Shown: positions 26,259 to 35,297, counted from the stretch's first letter. The stretch: DNA of 64,000 nt from Martelella limonii (GCF_013344475.1 NZ_JABUOU010000007.1:62001-126000), one strand, 5' to 3'. The notes: a model not told the origin generated them from the sequence alone. Numbers and translations: made by a program.

Positions 26259-27278
26259 TTAGTTTCCGGTCACTTTCGCATATTCGGCTTCGTAAAGCTC
26301 GATCAGGTCTTCGCCCTGCTCGCCGGTCTGGGCGATATAGGCAGCCTTGGCGGCCGGATAGGTGATGTCGCGCAGCTCTGCTTTCTGGGCGTCGGTCGCA
26401 ACCGTCACCTCGACGCCGTTTTCCTTGATGGTTTCAAGCGCTGCGTCGACGGCCGCCTTCTTGTGCGCCAAAAGGTCCGGCACAACTTCCTGGAAGGTCT
26501 CCGTAATCGTCGTCTGATACTCTTCCGGCAGGCTCGACCAGAAGGCCGGGTTGAACAGGATCACGTCTTCCATGGCGCCGTGATCGGAGACGAGGAGATA
26601 TTTCTGCACCTCGTAGAACTTCATGTTCTTGATGGTGTCGAGCGGGTTCTCCTCGCCGTCAACCACGCCGGTCTGCAGCGAGGTATAAAGTTCGCCGAAG
26701 GGGATCGGGTTCGCCTGCGCACCAAGCGCCTTGAACTGTTCCACCAGGATCTTGGAATCCATCACGCGGAATTTCTGGCTGGCGAAATCGTCGATCGAGG
26801 CGATCGGCTTGTTGGAGGTAAAGCTCTTGCGGCCGTTCGGCCACAGACCGATGCAGGTCACGCCCTTCTCGTTGAAGCTGTCGCAGAGCGCTTCGCCGAA
26901 AGGACCGCTGGTCAGATCAACCGCTTCGGCATCGTCTGCCGGCAGCAGGTAGGGAATATCGAGGATAGAGATCGCGGGATCGAAACCGCCAAGGAAGGCT
27001 GCGGGCGCTACGGTCGCCTCGAGCGTGCCAAGCTGCACGCCTTCCGTCATTTCGCGCTGGGTGCCGAGCTGGCCGGCCGGGAAGATCTGGAACTCGACCT
27101 CGCCATTGGTGCGCTCGTTGACGAGCTCCGCCACCTTCTCAAGATAGACATTCCGGCTCTGGGCAGCAGATTCCAGATGACCGATCTTGGCAACGTATTC
27201 TGCGGCGTTTACGGAGCTGGCGAAAAGCACTCCGATGAGTGCTGTGGCTGCAAGCGACTGTGCGAAAAGTTTGAGCAT
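26259..27278 (-). CDS. dctP: TRAP transporter solute-binding protein DctP
   Basis: Periplasmic binding protein of 339 residues with a signal peptide (MLKLFAQSL...SSVNAAE). Family features include the basic KFRVMDSKILVEQFKALGA segment, with the conserved Arg that holds the substrate carboxylate, and PIPFGELYTSLQTGVVDGEENP. The substrate is therefore a carboxylate. Genetic linkage to pyrK-pyrDB and an amidohydrolase suggests a pyrimidine- or ureido-carboxylate. Its promoter and operator are clearly visible upstream. Confidence 0.92.
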   Translation of the reverse strand: MLKLFAQSLAATALIGVLFASSVNAAEYVAKIGHLESAAQSRNVYLEKVAELVNERTNGEVEFQIFPAGQLGTQREMTEGVQLGTLEATVAPAAFLGGFDPAISILDIPYLLPADDAEAVDLTSGPFGEALCDSFNEKGVTCIGLWPNGRKSFTSNKPIASIDDFASQKFRVMDSKILVEQFKALGAQANPIPFGELYTSLQTGVVDGEENPLDTIKNMKFYEVQKYLLVSDHGAMEDVILFNPAFWSSLPEEYQTTITETFQEVVPDLLAHKKAAVDAALETIKENGVEVTVATDAQKAELRDITYPAAKAAYIAQTGEQGEDLIELYEAEYAKVTGN

Positions 27279-27322
27279 GTGAAGCGTTCCCCTTATAGCT
27301 CATGGCGTGGCGAGAAGGGAGC

Positions 27323-27351
27323 ATTTAAGGACCCCGCAATCTCCATGTCAA
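27323..27351 (-). promoter_or_regulatory. Predicted promoter of dctPQM
   Basis: TTGACA at 27351-27346, a 17-base spacer and TTAAAT at 27328-27323. The operator palindrome abuts it on the upstream side. Confidence 0.65.
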
Positions 27352-27354
27352 GAA

Positions 27355-27374
27355 AATTCTCATAATTGAGAATT
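27355..27374. promoter_or_regulatory. Operator palindrome between dctP and the XRE regulator
   Basis: AATTCTCA and TGAGAATT are perfect eight-base arms around TAAT. It sits between divergent dctP and the regulator gene, immediately upstream of the dctP -35 box, and recurs before pyrK. Confidence 0.7.
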
Positions 27375-27437
27375 CCCTTTCACCGCAATGAAATTCGTGT
27401 ATCTTTATCATGATTTACCGATTTTCGCGGAGGGGAC

Positions 27438-28319
27438 ATGAGCGACACGGAACTTTCAATACGCGAAATCGGTCAGCGCCTCAAAGCCTTTCGCATCGGC
27501 GCTGGCCTCACCCCGGAAGACCTCGCCAATCAGATCGGCATCTCGCGCGCCGCAATCTATCGCTACGAGGCAGGCGCGACGCCGAAAGTCGACACGCTGG
27601 TGATGATCGCCGACCGCCTGGGCGTGACGTTGCCAAACCTCATGGGCATCGGCACGGAATATATCGCCAATGCCGTCGGCTTCTTCGAACGCATGCGCCA
27701 GCTGGAAGAAAAGGTCGAACAGATCCATGTCCTGTTCGGTCCCGTCTCCTACCTGCTGACGACCGACGAATACGACCAGTATCTTCAGCAGGTGCTCGAA
27801 GAAAGCGTTCCGGAAGACGCCCCGTTCAGAGAGAAATCGCTCGAAGAGATCAAGGTGCTGACGGGTATCCTGCGGCAGCGCAAGGAGGCCTTCCGCGAAC
27901 ACCGCCCGTCCATTCTCAGCCTCGTTTCTGCAGCCGAGCTTGAACAGTTCGCCCGCATCGGCCTGATCGGCGCCTACGGACTGAAGAATGTCGATGTGGC
28001 AGAGCGCAAGGATATCGCCCGTCACGAGATCGAAAACATCCTGCGGATGCTGCGCGATCAGCCGATCGGCGTGCAGGTCGGGCTGGTGGTCGATTCGATC
28101 CCGGGATCGAGCTTCCAGATCTTCCGCAACGGCACCCGCCGGACGCTGGCAACCAGCCCGTTCAGGCTCGGCGCACTCCCCAACATCCGCATCGGCGTCG
28201 CCTCGATCTCGGCTGCCCCGGAAGCGGTTTCGCTCCATGCCAGCATGACCGAACGGTTGTGGGCGCGCAGCCTGAAGGGCATGGAAGCGGTCGAATTCCT
28301 GAAGCAGATCATCCTCTAG
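27438..28319 (+). CDS. XRE-family helix-turn-helix regulator with a large C-terminal domain
   Basis: Regulator of 293 residues. The N-terminal XRE domain is clear: IGQRLKAFRIGAGLTPEDLANQIGISRAAIYRYEAGATPKVDTL (about 10-55). About 230 residues follow that I do not recognise; they contain a possible coiled segment near ERMRQLEEKVEQI and may bind a ligand. It is divergent from dctP. The TCTCA(N4)TGAGA sites at 27355 and 24309 are its likely targets. Because both sites sit just upstream of the -35 boxes it could act as an activator. Confidence 0.85.
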   Translation: MSDTELSIREIGQRLKAFRIGAGLTPEDLANQIGISRAAIYRYEAGATPKVDTLVMIADRLGVTLPNLMGIGTEYIANAVGFFERMRQLEEKVEQIHVLFGPVSYLLTTDEYDQYLQQVLEESVPEDAPFREKSLEEIKVLTGILRQRKEAFREHRPSILSLVSAAELEQFARIGLIGAYGLKNVDVAERKDIARHEIENILRMLRDQPIGVQVGLVVDSIPGSSFQIFRNGTRRTLATSPFRLGALPNIRIGVASISAAPEAVSLHASMTERLWARSLKGMEAVEFLKQIIL

Positions 28320-28485
28320 AAAGGCATGCTCCGCCGTCCCTGTATCCACCTGCTTATGGCGTACGCGACGGGGGACGAGTGCGCTTGACAAAGCCTGCAC
28401 CGCATCACCTAGTGCGTGCTCCGATTTCGCGCATAAGGCGAATGCCGCTCATCGGCTGTGCCTTAGAACCTGGAATATCCTTCTG

Positions 28486-29448
28486 ATGAGCCGCATGAAA
28501 ATTGTCTTCCTCGACCGGTCCACGCTGTCGCCTGAAACCGTTCTGCGCGCACCGGGCTTCGACGCCGATTTCGAAAGCTTCGACAAGACGCCGCCGGAGG
28601 CCGTGGCGGAGCGGATCACCGATGCCGATATCGTCATCACCAACAAGGTGCCGGTCCGTGCAGCCGCCATTGCCGGCGCAAAACGGCTCAAGATGATCGC
28701 GATTTCGGCAACGGGTTACGACATCGTCGACACCAAGGCTTGCGCAGAGGCCGGGATCACCGTCAGCAATATTCGCGGCTACGCGAAGAACACCGTGCCG
28801 GAACACACCTTCGCGCTGATCCTCGCCTTGCAGCGCAGCCTCATCCCCTATCGCCGTTCGGTGATCGCGGGCCGCTGGGAGGAAGCCGCCTCGTTCAGCT
28901 ATTTCGACTATCCGATCGCCGACCTTGCCGGAAAGCGGCTGGGCATCATCGGCAGCGGCGCGCTCGGCCAGAGCGTTGCCGCCATCGCCCGCGGCTTCGG
29001 CATGGATATCGTCTTTTCGGGCCACAAGGGTGCAGAACACATCGGATCGCTCTACACGCCCTTCGAGACCGTGCTGCGCACCAGCGACATCATCACGCTG
29101 CACTGCCCGCTGACGCCTTCAACGCGCAACATGATTTCCGACGCCGAATTCGCGCAGATGGGCCAGACGCCATTGCTGATCAACACCGCGCGCGGCGGAC
29201 TGGTGGACGAGGACGCGCTGGAGCGCGCATTGGAAGCGGGCCTGATCCGCGGCGCCGGCTTCGATGTCGCAACCGCCGAACCGCCCGGCGCAGACCATAT
29301 CATCCACCGCATCGCAAGACGCGACAACGTGATCGTGACGCCCCACGTCGCCTGGGCCAGCCGCGAGGCAATCCAGGCCCTCGCCGACCAGCTGATGGAC
29401 AACATCGACGCCTTCGCCGCCGGCAAACCGCGCAATGTGGTCGTGTAG
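28486..29448 (+). CDS. D-2-hydroxyacid dehydrogenase (glycerate/hydroxypyruvate reductase-like)
   Basis: NAD(P)-dependent dehydrogenase of 320 residues. The cofactor motif GIIGSGALGQSVA (about 150), the catalytic Arg in INTARGGLVDE, the Glu in VATAEPPG and the His in VTPHVAWAS are all present. The start at 28486 is uncertain; an in-frame ATG three codons later is possible and neither has a strong Shine-Dalgarno. It lies 167 bp after the XRE gene on the same strand and may belong to the same pathway, reducing or oxidising a 2-hydroxy acid. Confidence 0.87.
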   Translation: MSRMKIVFLDRSTLSPETVLRAPGFDADFESFDKTPPEAVAERITDADIVITNKVPVRAAAIAGAKRLKMIAISATGYDIVDTKACAEAGITVSNIRGYAKNTVPEHTFALILALQRSLIPYRRSVIAGRWEEAASFSYFDYPIADLAGKRLGIIGSGALGQSVAAIARGFGMDIVFSGHKGAEHIGSLYTPFETVLRTSDIITLHCPLTPSTRNMISDAEFAQMGQTPLLINTARGGLVDEDALERALEAGLIRGAGFDVATAEPPGADHIIHRIARRDNVIVTPHVAWASREAIQALADQLMDNIDAFAAGKPRNVVV

Positions 29449-29539
29449 CGCGCAATCAGAAGACGGACGCCCGTGAGAGGGTATGGCAGGCCTTGCCTGT
29501 CTCCGAGGCGCGTTTCAATCCGGTTGCGATCTCGCTTTT

Positions 29540-30571
29540 TTATCCGATACGGGTACCGTCCTCTCTGAAGGCGTGGACGCTCGACGGTTGGGCGCCAAGG
29601 GCGATGCGGGTGCCGGCGGCAAATGTGCTTCCTACCGGCTGCTCCAGTATCACCGGCGGGTGCCCGTCGATCTCGGCATGGACGAGCCGCGCGTTGCCGA
29701 GATACTCCGTCAGCCTGACCCTTGCCGACAGAACCCCCTCGCCCTCCGGCATGATCATCAGGCTGTCCGGACGAATGCCGCAATAGCGGGCGTCACGGTC
29801 GAGCTGAAGCGCAGCGCGCAAGGCCTCGAACGGGCCGGTGAGCTCGAAGATGTTCATTTTCGGCGCGCCGATGAACTGAGCGGCAAACAGGTTCTGCGGG
29901 CGTTCATAGAGATCCTGCGGCGTCCCGACCTGTTCAATCCGGCCATCGCGCAGCAGGACGATCTTGTCGGCAAGCGTCATCGCCTCGACCTGGTCGTGGG
30001 TCACGTAGATCATGGTGCGCTTCAAACGTTCGTGCAGCTCTGCGATCTGGGTGCGCATGTGCACCCTGAGTTCGGCATCGAGGTTCGACAGCGGCTCGTC
30101 GAACAGGAAGGTCTCCGGCTCGCCGACGATGGCGCGGCCGATCGCCACGCGCTGGCGCTGGCCGCCGGAGAGCTCGCGCGGGTAACGCCCGGTGAGCGTG
30201 TCTAGCTGCAGCATGCTGACGGCATTGCCGACAAGCGTCTCGATCCGCTCGGCCGGCACCTTTCTCACCCTCAGGCCGAAGGCAATGTTCTCCTTCACCG
30301 TCAGGTGCGGATAAAGCGCATAGGATTGGAACACCATGGCGACACCGCGCCTCGCGGGCGCGATATCATTCATCCTCTGGCCGCCGATTTCGAGCGTTCC
30401 GCCGGAGATGTCCTCAAGGCCGGCGATCATGCGCAAGAGCGTCGACTTGCCGCAACCGGAAGGACCGACGAAGACGCAAAACGTGCCGTCTTCGATCACG
30501 AGGTCGATGCCCTTGATGACCTCGGCGGCCCCGTAGGATTTGCGGATATCTTTAAGTTCGAGCCTGGCCAT
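29540..30571 (-). CDS. Sugar ABC transporter ATP-binding protein (MalK/UgpC type)
   Basis: ATPase of a CUT1 sugar importer, 343 residues. Walker A GPSGCGKST, signature LSGGQRQRVAIGRA, Walker B TFLFDEP and switch VTHDQVEAMTLADK are followed by a TOBE/OB-type C-terminal domain (from about 240). Last gene of the binding protein / permease / permease / FAD enzyme / ATPase operon, five bases after the FAD gene. MalK-type ATPases often serve several transporters. Confidence 0.9.
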   Translation of the reverse strand: MARLELKDIRKSYGAAEVIKGIDLVIEDGTFCVFVGPSGCGKSTLLRMIAGLEDISGGTLEIGGQRMNDIAPARRGVAMVFQSYALYPHLTVKENIAFGLRVRKVPAERIETLVGNAVSMLQLDTLTGRYPRELSGGQRQRVAIGRAIVGEPETFLFDEPLSNLDAELRVHMRTQIAELHERLKRTMIYVTHDQVEAMTLADKIVLLRDGRIEQVGTPQDLYERPQNLFAAQFIGAPKMNIFELTGPFEALRAALQLDRDARYCGIRPDSLMIMPEGEGVLSARVRLTEYLGNARLVHAEIDGHPPVILEQPVGSTFAAGTRIALGAQPSSVHAFREDGTRIG

Positions 30572-30576
30572 GCCTC

Positions 30577-32196
30577 TTACTCCACGCGCCCGAACAGTTC
30601 GAGCCTCGGCGTTTCACGGATATGCTGCGGCCATGCGAGCGGAACGTCAAAACGGCTGGTCAGGATCCCCTGGAAATCCGCAAGCCGTTCTGCCGTTTCG
30701 CGCACGCCGCGCGGGCTGATGTCGTTGTTGAGGCAGTAGGCCGCAAGCGCCCCGACGCTTTCGCCGATGTTCCATTCCACAGGATGCAGACGGTAGCAGC
30801 CATTGGTCAGATGGGTGGTGCCAATGTTCTTGCAGGCCGGAAGCATATTGGTGACCCGCTCGGGGATCAGGCTGCCAAGCGGGATCTGGAACGGCCAGTT
30901 GGCGATATCGACATAGTTGCGGGGTGCCGTGGAGGGGTGAAGGTCGATGCGGTAGGAACCGACACCGACCGAATCCGCAAACTGCTCGGCGCCCGTCAGG
31001 CCCTTGCGGGCATCGATGCCGACATGGTTTTCCGTGACCGTGAACAGCGCCTTGATCCGGCGGCTTTCGCGGATATAGGGCGCGATCGTGAGCCCATCGA
31101 GCGTACCCATCACCGCGCCCGCAGGCTTCAGACCTTGATAGCCATAGCCACCGTCATGGCGCGGCGCCTCGGTCTGCATCCAGTAAAGCATCGACAGCGA
31201 CAATTGCCGCGCGCCCTCCAGATGCCGCTCTGCTTCTTCTGCCGGAACGCCGACAAGCGGCCCGCCGCAATAATCGATCTGCGGCCAGTTGACGAGGCAG
31301 ACGTCAGAGGCATAGCGGTTGCCGACATGGTGCCGGCGGTAGAAGATCCGGCGGTAGTGCCAGTTATCGGCGGCAAATTTCTGATCGCTGTCGCCGGCAA
31401 AGAGCGGGCGGTTGTCCGGTTCCAGCGTCACCGGGTTGGGGCCGACGAAGGACAGCTGCCGATCAGGCCAGAAGTCGAGCTTGAAATCGCGCCAGATGTC
31501 GTAGTCGCGCGGTCGCTCGATCGTATGGTCTTCATCCGGATGATAGCTCATCGCGAAGCACCAGCTGACCGCCTGCTGGTCAAGCGGGTTGGCGCCCCCC
31601 GCCAGCGCGGCAGGCTCTCCCGTCTCGGCCTGGCTTTCCGCGCCGATGACATGCTCGACATTGCCGAGTTCCAGCAGATCGCCAAGCTCCGTCGCGTCGA
31701 TGAAATAGCGGCCCGTCAGGACAACATCGCCATATTCGAAGGATCGCACTGTGACCGAGGTAAAGCGGTCGCCATCGGTTTCGGCGGCAATTGGCTTTGC
31801 CGACATCAGGATGGTGAGCCGGTCGGTCGCAAACCACGGAGCGAGGAGCGCGTCGATGGCAGCAACGCCCGCGCGCGGCTCTGCACAGATCGGCGAAACA
31901 TTGCCGCTTCCCGGATTGAGGTTGTCGTCGGCGCGCGCCTCGTCTGTCAGCGGATAATTGCGGCGGTAATAATCGCGGATTTCGGCCCGCAGCTGGCGGT
32001 AGCTTGCGGTTGATCCGTCGCTTTCGATCCACGGGTTTTCGTCCGGCGGAACGGCCTGCGTCGTCAACTGGCCACCCAGCCACTTGAATTCCTCTGTCAG
32101 GATGACGCTGCGCCCGAGCTTGAGGGCCGCAAGGGCCGCAGCAACGCCGCCGAGACCGCCACCGATGATGACGATATCGCTGGTCAGTTCTTTCAT
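30577..32196 (-). CDS. FAD-dependent oxidoreductase of the FAD_oxidored type
   Basis: Flavoprotein of 539 residues. The N-terminal dinucleotide motif is DIVIIGGGLGGVAAALAALK (about 7-26), followed by EEFKWLGGQLTTQ and, in the middle, FIDATELGDLLELG; NGCYRLHPVEWNIGESVGALAAYCL closes the FAD site near the C-terminus. No signal peptide. AAAGGAT before the ATG overlaps the stop of the permease gene, so it is translated as part of the transporter operon. The enzyme probably oxidises the imported sugar or a derivative; its substrate is unknown. Confidence 0.83.
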   Translation of the reverse strand: MKELTSDIVIIGGGLGGVAAALAALKLGRSVILTEEFKWLGGQLTTQAVPPDENPWIESDGSTASYRQLRAEIRDYYRRNYPLTDEARADDNLNPGSGNVSPICAEPRAGVAAIDALLAPWFATDRLTILMSAKPIAAETDGDRFTSVTVRSFEYGDVVLTGRYFIDATELGDLLELGNVEHVIGAESQAETGEPAALAGGANPLDQQAVSWCFAMSYHPDEDHTIERPRDYDIWRDFKLDFWPDRQLSFVGPNPVTLEPDNRPLFAGDSDQKFAADNWHYRRIFYRRHHVGNRYASDVCLVNWPQIDYCGGPLVGVPAEEAERHLEGARQLSLSMLYWMQTEAPRHDGGYGYQGLKPAGAVMGTLDGLTIAPYIRESRRIKALFTVTENHVGIDARKGLTGAEQFADSVGVGSYRIDLHPSTAPRNYVDIANWPFQIPLGSLIPERVTNMLPACKNIGTTHLTNGCYRLHPVEWNIGESVGALAAYCLNNDISPRGVRETAERLADFQGILTSRFDVPLAWPQHIRETPRLELFGRVE

Positions 32197-32200
32197 TTTC

Positions 32201-33043
32201 TTATCCTTTCACGCCTGACAAGGCAAAACTTTCGACGATCTGGCGCTGGGCCAGAATGTAGACGATGAGCATGGGAATGACGGCAACCGCCGTGGCTGCA
32301 AGCTGCAGGTGCCAGAGCGGCAAACCGTAGGTGTCGGTAAAGTTGGCGAGTGCGAGCGGCAGGGTGAACAGCTTGATGTCGTTCACGAAGACCAGCGGCT
32401 CGAGAAAGAGGTTCCAGGAGAACAGGAACGTGATGATGCCGACCGCGGAAAGCGCGGGCTTTGACAAAGGCAGCGCCACCTTGAAATAGACGCCGAAACG
32501 CGTGAGCCCATCCATGCGGCCGGCCTCTTCCAGCTCCTTCGGCAAGGCCATGAAATACTGGCGCATGAGGAAGGTTGCCATCACGCCCTGCGAGCCGAAA
32601 ACCGGCAGCAGGATCAGCGGCATATGGGTGTTCATCAGACCCAGATACTTCATCAGGAAGAAGTTCGGAACGATGGTGACTTCCTCGGGCATCATCAGCG
32701 CCGAAATCAGCAGAAGCAGGACAAGGGCGCTTCCGGCAAAGCGCAGCCTTGCCAGCGCATAGCCGGCGAGCGACGAGATGAACAGCGTCAGCCCGGTCAC
32801 GAGCACGGCGATATAAAGCGAGTTGAAATATTGCCGGGCAAACGGCTGATAGGCGAAGACCTCAGAAAAGTTCGACCAGTGGGCCGTCGCCGGGATCAGC
32901 GATGCCGAGGAAAACACGTCCGCCTGCCCCTTGAGCGCTCCGGACACCATCCAGATGAACGGAAACACAAAGGGAATGGCCAGAGCCGAAAGGCCCACGA
33001 TCCAGCAGATCCGGCTGATCTTCTGTTGAAGTCGATAATTCAT
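32201..33043 (-). CDS. Sugar ABC transporter permease (MalG type)
   Basis: Inner-membrane permease of 280 residues with six hydrophobic segments and the EAA loop ELEEAGRMDGLTRFGVYFKVALPLSKP, which docks to the ATPase. It overlaps the other permease gene by four bases. CUT1 family. Confidence 0.92.
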   Translation of the reverse strand: MNYRLQQKISRICWIVGLSALAIPFVFPFIWMVSGALKGQADVFSSASLIPATAHWSNFSEVFAYQPFARQYFNSLYIAVLVTGLTLFISSLAGYALARLRFAGSALVLLLLISALMMPEEVTIVPNFFLMKYLGLMNTHMPLILLPVFGSQGVMATFLMRQYFMALPKELEEAGRMDGLTRFGVYFKVALPLSKPALSAVGIITFLFSWNLFLEPLVFVNDIKLFTLPLALANFTDTYGLPLWHLQLAATAVAVIPMLIVYILAQRQIVESFALSGVKG

Positions 33044-33933
33044 TTGCGCACCGCCTTCAAAAGCATCTGCAGGATGGTCAGCGCCAGGATCAGCACGAAC
33101 AGCACGACGGCGAGCGCCGAGGCATAGCCGGTATTGAAGAACTTGAAGCCCTGCTCGTAGATGTAGAAGGCGAGCACCAGAGTGGCATTCTGCGGGCCGC
33201 CCCCGGTCATCAGATAGATATGGTCGAACACCTTCAGCGACCCGACCACCGTGATGACCATGATGACGAGCGTGGTCGGGGCAAGCAGCGGCCAGGTGAT
33301 GCGGCGGAAAATGTCCCAGCTGGTGGCGCCCTCGAGCCTCGCCGCTTCCTCATAGTCGCGCGGTATCGATTGCAGCGCCGCGATATAGAGGATCATGTTG
33401 AGGCCGACTGTCTTCAGAACACGGGTCACGATCACCGATGCCATCGCCCATCGCGGCTCATGCAGCCAGTTCGGCCCGTCGATGCCGATCACTGAGAGCG
33501 CCTGGTTGACGGCGCCGCTTTCGTGCTGCAGCAGAAACGTCCATATGATCGCCCAGGCCACGGCCGAGGTGATGACGGGGGCAAAGAACATCGTGCGGAA
33601 GATGACGACGCCCCTGAAGGGACGCGACAGCGCGATCGCCAGCCCGAGCGCCAGCGCCATGTTGAGCGGGACGAGCCCGGCCGCAAACACCAGCGAGTTG
33701 CCGAGCACGTGCCAGAACGTGTCGTTCCGCGTCAGCGCATCGACATAGTTTTCCATGCCCACGAAACGGGATTGCTGGGACAGCAGGTTCCACTCCGTGG
33801 TGGAATAATAAAAGACGGCGATCAGCGGGCCGACGAAGAAGATCAGGAACCCGGTCAGGATCGGGCTGACAAACAGCCAGCCGGCGATCGCTTCGCGGGT
33901 CCTGAGCGTCAGTCCCGGACGGAGAGCGGACAT
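33040..33933 (-). CDS. Sugar ABC transporter permease (MalF type)
   Basis: Inner-membrane permease of 297 residues with six hydrophobic segments and the EAA loop DYEEAARLEGATSWDIFRRITWPLL. Two adjacent ATGs stand at 33936 and 33933; AAGGA is seven bases before the second, which is chosen. It follows the binding-protein gene after 78 bp containing a short hairpin. Confidence 0.9.
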   Translation of the reverse strand: MSALRPGLTLRTREAIAGWLFVSPILTGFLIFFVGPLIAVFYYSTTEWNLLSQQSRFVGMENYVDALTRNDTFWHVLGNSLVFAAGLVPLNMALALGLAIALSRPFRGVVIFRTMFFAPVITSAVAWAIIWTFLLQHESGAVNQALSVIGIDGPNWLHEPRWAMASVIVTRVLKTVGLNMILYIAALQSIPRDYEEAARLEGATSWDIFRRITWPLLAPTTLVIMVITVVGSLKVFDHIYLMTGGGPQNATLVLAFYIYEQGFKFFNTGYASALAVVLFVLILALTILQMLLKAVRK

Positions 33934-33975
33934 CATCGCTTCCTTTATGCGCGCGAGATACGAATGGGGTGGTGA

Positions 33976-34001
33976 CCGGCGGCCTTGCACCAGACCGCCG
34001 G
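33976..34001 (-). repeat. Short hairpin after the sugar-binding-protein gene
   Basis: CCGGCGG and CCGCCGG form a seven-pair stem with a 12-base loop between the binding-protein and permease genes. It may reduce readthrough into the membrane genes. Confidence 0.35.
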
Positions 34002-34011
34002 GGCACCGGTC

Positions 34012-35265
34012 TTACTTCAGCAACGGATCGATATCGTCGCAGAGCTTGGCGAGCACTGCCGGGACATCCGCATCCGCGGCCCAGAGCGCATCAAAATCGG
34101 GCCGCGACGCCGCCTCGATCTGCGGGTAGCGCTCATGGCTCGGCAGAACTGATCCGCTCTCGATCCCGGCCGCGACGATCTCCATCTGCTCCGGCGTCAC
34201 CGCCGGATTGCTCGAAAGGAAGGCCTCGCTTTCCAGTACCGACTTGCGCGCAGGCGGGAAGAACTCGGCCATTCTGGCGACATTGTCGGCATTGGTCATG
34301 TAGGCGAGGAATTCCGCCGCCAGTTCCTTGTTCTTGCCCTGCGCGAAGGCAACAACGGCGGCCTGTCCGACCGTCGAGGCGTCACCGGCAGGACCGGAGG
34401 GCAAGGGCGCGAAGCCCCAGTCGAAATCGACGTCCGCAAGCTTGGAAACGCGCGAGATCTGCGTCATCGTCAGGGCAGCATTGCCGGAGAAGAAGTCGCC
34501 CTGCTCGCCAGGCGGCACGGTCGATTTGTCGGCATAGACCATATCGTGGAAGAGCTTGACGGCTGCAACGGATTCCGGGCTGTCGAGCATGCACGATCCG
34601 TCCGTCCAGGCATCACCGCCATAAGAACGCACGATCGGCATCAGGTTGTGCATCACGCGCGCACCGTATCCCTGGCCATCGACCGTTTCATACCCCCAAA
34701 TTCCGGCATCGGCATCCTTGAGGGCGGCGGCGTCAGCCTTCAGCTGTTCCCACGTCCAGGTGCCGTCTGCAGCGCGTTCGGCCGGAGTTTCAAGGCCCGC
34801 AGCCTCGTAGAGCGATGCGTTGAAGTAGATCAGGAAGGGCGAGGTCGAGAACGGAACGCCGTAAACCGCATCACCCTTGGTCCAAAGCCCCATCGCCGGC
34901 TCGGAAAAGTCGGCATAATTATAGTCGTCCGCCGCGGCAAGCGTATCGGAAACGTCTTCCAGAACGCCCGCATTGACGAAGGCAGGCGCCGAGCTTTCGA
35001 GCAGCCAGCCGAGATCCGGCGGATTGCCGCCGGCGAGCTGAAGCGTCAGCTTCTGCACATAATCGCCGAACGGGATGGTATCGAACTGTACCGTGACGTC
35101 CGGATGGGTCTCGGCAAAGCCTTCGGCGATGCCGTTCAGCATGGCAAGATGCGCCTCGCTTCCGGTCCACACCGTGAACCGCAAATCTTCGGCACAGGCT
35201 GCCGAAGCGAATGACCCTGTGAGGGCCGATGCGATGATTAACCGCTTAATCAGTTGTGTTGACAT
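34012..35265 (-). CDS. Sugar ABC transporter substrate-binding protein
   Basis: Periplasmic binding protein of 417 residues (family 1). Signal peptide MSTQLIKRLIIASALTGSF ending near ACAED; the mature part has FTVWTGSEAHLAMLNGIAEGF, YGVPFSTSPFLIYFNASLY and a C-terminal FFPPARKSVLES segment. GGGAGG is 12 bases from the ATG, longer than usual. A candidate LacI operator lies inside codons 5 to 10. First gene of the operon down to 29540. The sugar is not identifiable. Confidence 0.9.
   Translation of the reverse strand: MSTQLIKRLIIASALTGSFASAACAEDLRFTVWTGSEAHLAMLNGIAEGFAETHPDVTVQFDTIPFGDYVQKLTLQLAGGNPPDLGWLLESSAPAFVNAGVLEDVSDTLAAADDYNYADFSEPAMGLWTKGDAVYGVPFSTSPFLIYFNASLYEAAGLETPAERAADGTWTWEQLKADAAALKDADAGIWGYETVDGQGYGARVMHNLMPIVRSYGGDAWTDGSCMLDSPESVAAVKLFHDMVYADKSTVPPGEQGDFFSGNAALTMTQISRVSKLADVDFDWGFAPLPSGPAGDASTVGQAAVVAFAQGKNKELAAEFLAYMTNADNVARMAEFFPPARKSVLESEAFLSSNPAVTPEQMEIVAAGIESGSVLPSHERYPQIEAASRPDFDALWAADADVPAVLAKLCDDIDPLLK
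35236..35251 (-). promoter_or_regulatory. Candidate LacI operator inside the start of the binding-protein gene
   Basis: On the minus strand GATTAAGCGGTTAATC, with arms GATTAA and TTAATC. It agrees with the site at 36363-36378 at 14 of 16 positions although it encodes part of the signal peptide. Confidence 0.45.
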
Positions 35266-35297
35266 GATCTTTCATTACCTCCCGTTTCAGATCGGAT

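Noticed and set aside
35246-35275. Nine-codon open frame overlapping the start of the sugar-binding-protein gene, possible leader peptide
   Set aside because: The Shine-Dalgarno is only two bases from its ATG and the peptide has no regulatory codon run; chance is enough to explain it.
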